A DNA stretch of 7,046 nt from NCBI GenBank assembly GCA_014894735.1, contig JADBKX010000152.1:2432-9477 (forward strand), given 5' to 3'. The DNA comes from Candidatus Sediminicultor sextus. GTDB taxonomy: Bacteria > Atribacterota > Phoenicimicrobiia > Phoenicimicrobiales > Phoenicimicrobiaceae. Every line of letters begins with the position of its first letter. The stretch's first letter is position 1. A model generated the notes under the pieces. It searched no databases and had not been told where the DNA came from. It saw nothing but the letters and a program-made list of their open reading frames with translations. The position numbers were made by a program, and so were the translations under genes. Of the stretch, positions 5,945-7,046 are shown piece by piece.

Positions 5945-6340
5945 ATGTTTTTTGCTAAACTAGTAATATTATTTTTAATAGTACCAGTAACAGAACTGTA
6001 TATTCTAATTGAAGTGGGGAAAAAGATAGGGAGTCTAACTACAATTGGTGTAATCATCTTAACCGGGACCATTGGAGCATACCTGGTAAAAAGTCAAGGG
6101 TTTATGATTTTAAGGAAGATTCAGGTTGATTTAAATGAGGGAATCATGCCAGGGGACAGCTTAATTCAGGGAGCAATTATCCTAGCCGGAGGGATATTGC
6201 TTCTTACTCCCGGTTTTGTTACAGATATATTAGGTTTTATTTTTTTAATGCCCGTTAGCAGAAACATAGTTAAAAAATATTTATTAAAATGGTTAAAAGG
6301 AAAGATAAAAGAAGGCAATTTTTATTATAGAGAGTTTTAA
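5945..6340 (+). CDS. fxsA: FxsA family membrane protein
   Basis: This 131 aa inner-membrane protein belongs to the FxsA family, named for suppression of F-plasmid exclusion of phage T7 in E. coli; its normal job is not established. Hydrophobic segments lie at about 3-24, 29-48, 73-90 and 91-104. The family pattern is clear: the first helix ends in ELYILIEVGKKIG (17-29), then TGTIGAYLVKSQG (40-52), then MPGDSLIQGAIILAGGILLL (68-87) with TPGFVTDILG (88-97), followed by a P-x-x-R turn (103-106, PVSR). The C-terminus is basic and then hydrophilic. The ATG has GGGAG (5934-5938) 6 nt upstream. Sitting between a thioesterase gene and acpS, it may share their transcript. No function link is implied beyond proximity. 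Confidence 0.93.
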   Translation: MFFAKLVILFLIVPVTELYILIEVGKKIGSLTTIGVIILTGTIGAYLVKSQGFMILRKIQVDLNEGIMPGDSLIQGAIILAGGILLLTPGFVTDILGFIFLMPVSRNIVKKYLLKWLKGKIKEGNFYYREF

Positions 6341-6392
6341 AAATACTTATTCATTTACAGCTAAAAAATAGTAAGAAAAAGGAATAATATTA

Positions 6393-6782
6393 TTGATTAT
6401 AGGTTGTGGAATAGATTTAGTTAAAATAGAAAGAATAGAAAAAATAATGAAAAAGTGGGGAGATAATTTTATTTTCAGGATATTTACCTCCCTGGAGAAA
6501 GAATATTGTGAAAAAAAGAAGGGCAACAAATATCAATCTTATGCCGGAAAATTTGCTGCCAAAGAAGCACTATTAAAAGCATTGGGATTAGGATTAAGAG
6601 AGGCTAATTGGAAAGAGATTGAAATAAAAAATGATGAACTAGGGCAACCATTCATAGATACATCTGGAAAATTAAAAAATATCGCTTCAATAAAAGGAGT
6701 TAGCAAATATTTTATTAGCATTTCTCACGCCAAAGAATATGCTATTGCCCAAGTAATACTGGAGAGTCTATTTGATAAGTGA
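6393..6782 (+). CDS. acpS: Holo-[acyl-carrier-protein] synthase
   Basis: AcpS transfers the 4'-phosphopantetheine arm from CoA to apo-ACP, switching on fatty acid synthesis; it acts in the cytosol as a trimer and needs Mg2+. The 129 aa length is normal for the group. Motifs are IIGCGIDLVKIERI (2-15) with metal-binding Asp8, FTSLEKEYC (31-39), KFAAKEALLKALG (53-65) with metal-binding Glu58, and SISHAKEYAIAQV (109-121) with the conserved Ser-His. The start is TTG, chosen because the family begins MI.G.GID and because AAAGGA (6378-6383) lies 9 nt upstream. There is a 52 bp gap from fxsA. The next gene downstream encodes a hydrate epimerase, a common partner of acpS. Confidence 0.96.
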   Translation: MIIGCGIDLVKIERIEKIMKKWGDNFIFRIFTSLEKEYCEKKKGNKYQSYAGKFAAKEALLKALGLGLREANWKEIEIKNDELGQPFIDTSGKLKNIASIKGVSKYFISISHAKEYAIAQVILESLFDK

Positions 6783-6840
6783 AAATTAATACTGATTCGT
6801 ATCTTTTTAGTTAGCTAGTTGATTTGTTACTGGGAACAAA

Positions 6841-6973
6841 TTCGTATCTCGTATCTCGCAAAGAAGCCAGAATTCAGTAGTCAGAATTTAGAATAAAAAT
6901 AAACCTAAGCTAAAAAAGTAAAAAATTACGGAATCTTTACTCAATACTGGATACGCAATACTCGATACGATAC
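6841..6973. repeat. Inverted GTATC/GATAC arms in the acpS-nnr spacer
   Basis: GTATC occurs twice on the left (6844-6848, 6851-6855) and can pair with GATAC twice on the right (6964-6968, 6969-6973). This gives a 10 bp interrupted stem with a 2 nt bulge and a loop of just over 100 nt. A further TTCGTATCT lies at 6795-6803. The arms flank most of repeat copy B, which gives the spacer the layout of a degenerate miniature inverted-repeat element. Confidence 0.55.
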
Positions 6974-6986
6974 ACTAACGACTAAT
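6868..6986. repeat. Dispersed spacer repeat, copy B
   Basis: This is the second copy of the element at 5292-5417, in the same orientation and with the same order of exact cores (6888-6903, 6950-6960, 6968-6984). It also has an extra AGAATT/CAGAATT-type word at 6870-6887. It ends about 5 bp before the GGGAG ribosome site of the next gene, as copy A does before the thioesterase. It occupies over half of the 221 bp spacer; no gene, clear promoter or terminator is visible there. Confidence 0.8.
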
Positions 6987-7003
6987 CTAATGGGAGTTAT
7001 CTT

Positions 7004-7046
7004 ATGAAGGTAGTTACCAGTCAGCAAATGAGAGAAATTGATCGCA
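7004..7046 (+). CDS. nnr: NAD(P)H-hydrate epimerase / dehydratase (5' end only)
   Basis: Only 14 codons plus one base lie in the window: MKVVTSQQMREIDR. This is the typical start of YjeF/Nnr proteins (MKVVT..QMREID.), which epimerise R-NAD(P)H hydrate and, when bifunctional, dehydrate it back to NAD(P)H. Whether the C-terminal dehydratase domain is present cannot be seen. The ATG follows GGGAG (6992-6996) at 7 nt. A position just after acpS is common in bacteria and supports the call. The 221 bp repeat-rich gap leaves open whether it is co-transcribed with acpS. Confidence 0.8.
   Translation, partial: MKVVTSQQMREIDR

Noticed and set aside
6347..6721. Two 60-codon minus-strand frames opposite acpS
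   Set aside because: They are antisense shadows of acpS with no ribosome site or recognisable sequence.

Overview
This is a low-GC (about one third G+C by eye) bacterial chromosomal stretch. All six complete genes and one truncated gene lie on the + strand: glmS (386-2215), glnA (2461-3789), a low-specificity threonine aldolase gene (4038-5105), a PaaI-type hotdog thioesterase gene (5436-5873), fxsA (5945-6340), acpS (6393-6782), and the first 14 codons of an NAD(P)H-hydrate epimerase/dehydratase gene (7004 to the window end). The glutamine synthetase is the short GSI-alpha type seen in Firmicutes and relatives. Together with the AT-rich genes, TTG starts, strong GGAGG ribosome sites and unusual word-like repeats in the spacers, this suggests an uncultivated anaerobe of the Firmicutes/Atribacterota kind. 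That placement is inference; no rRNA or lineage-specific marker is present.

Layout. Bases 1-385 hold no supportable gene. They contain a ~110 bp imperfect palindrome, a probable glmS promoter, and a 140 nt leader with a hairpin plus U-rich tract that could be an attenuator. There is no glmS ribozyme core. glmS and glnA are separated by 245 bp that holds a good sigma-A-type promoter for glnA. glnA, the threonine aldolase and the thioesterase are separated by 248 bp and 330 bp spacers full of short repeated words. The thioesterase, fxsA and acpS are close together (71 and 52 bp gaps) and may form an operon. A 221 bp repeat-bearing spacer precedes the hydrate epimerase gene; acpS followed by that gene is a common bacterial pairing.

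Function. GlnA makes glutamine and GlmS spends it on glucosamine-6-phosphate for the cell envelope, so these neighbours are metabolically linked but seem to have their own promoters. The threonine aldolase makes or breaks glycine. AcpS activates acyl carrier protein, the thioesterase probably hydrolyses an acyl-CoA or acyl-ACP, FxsA is a small membrane protein, and the last gene repairs damaged NAD(P)H. All of this is ordinary housekeeping.

The unusual part is non-coding. The spacers are mosaics of short degenerate words (GATACG-, CACTAACGACTA-, TTAGAATAAAAATAAA-type), often in inverted arms. Two spacers, upstream of the thioesterase and of the hydrate epimerase, carry recognisably the same ~120 bp element ending a few bases before the Shine-Dalgarno sequence. 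I see no mobile-element gene, CRISPR array, tRNA or rRNA, and no new multi-gene system.
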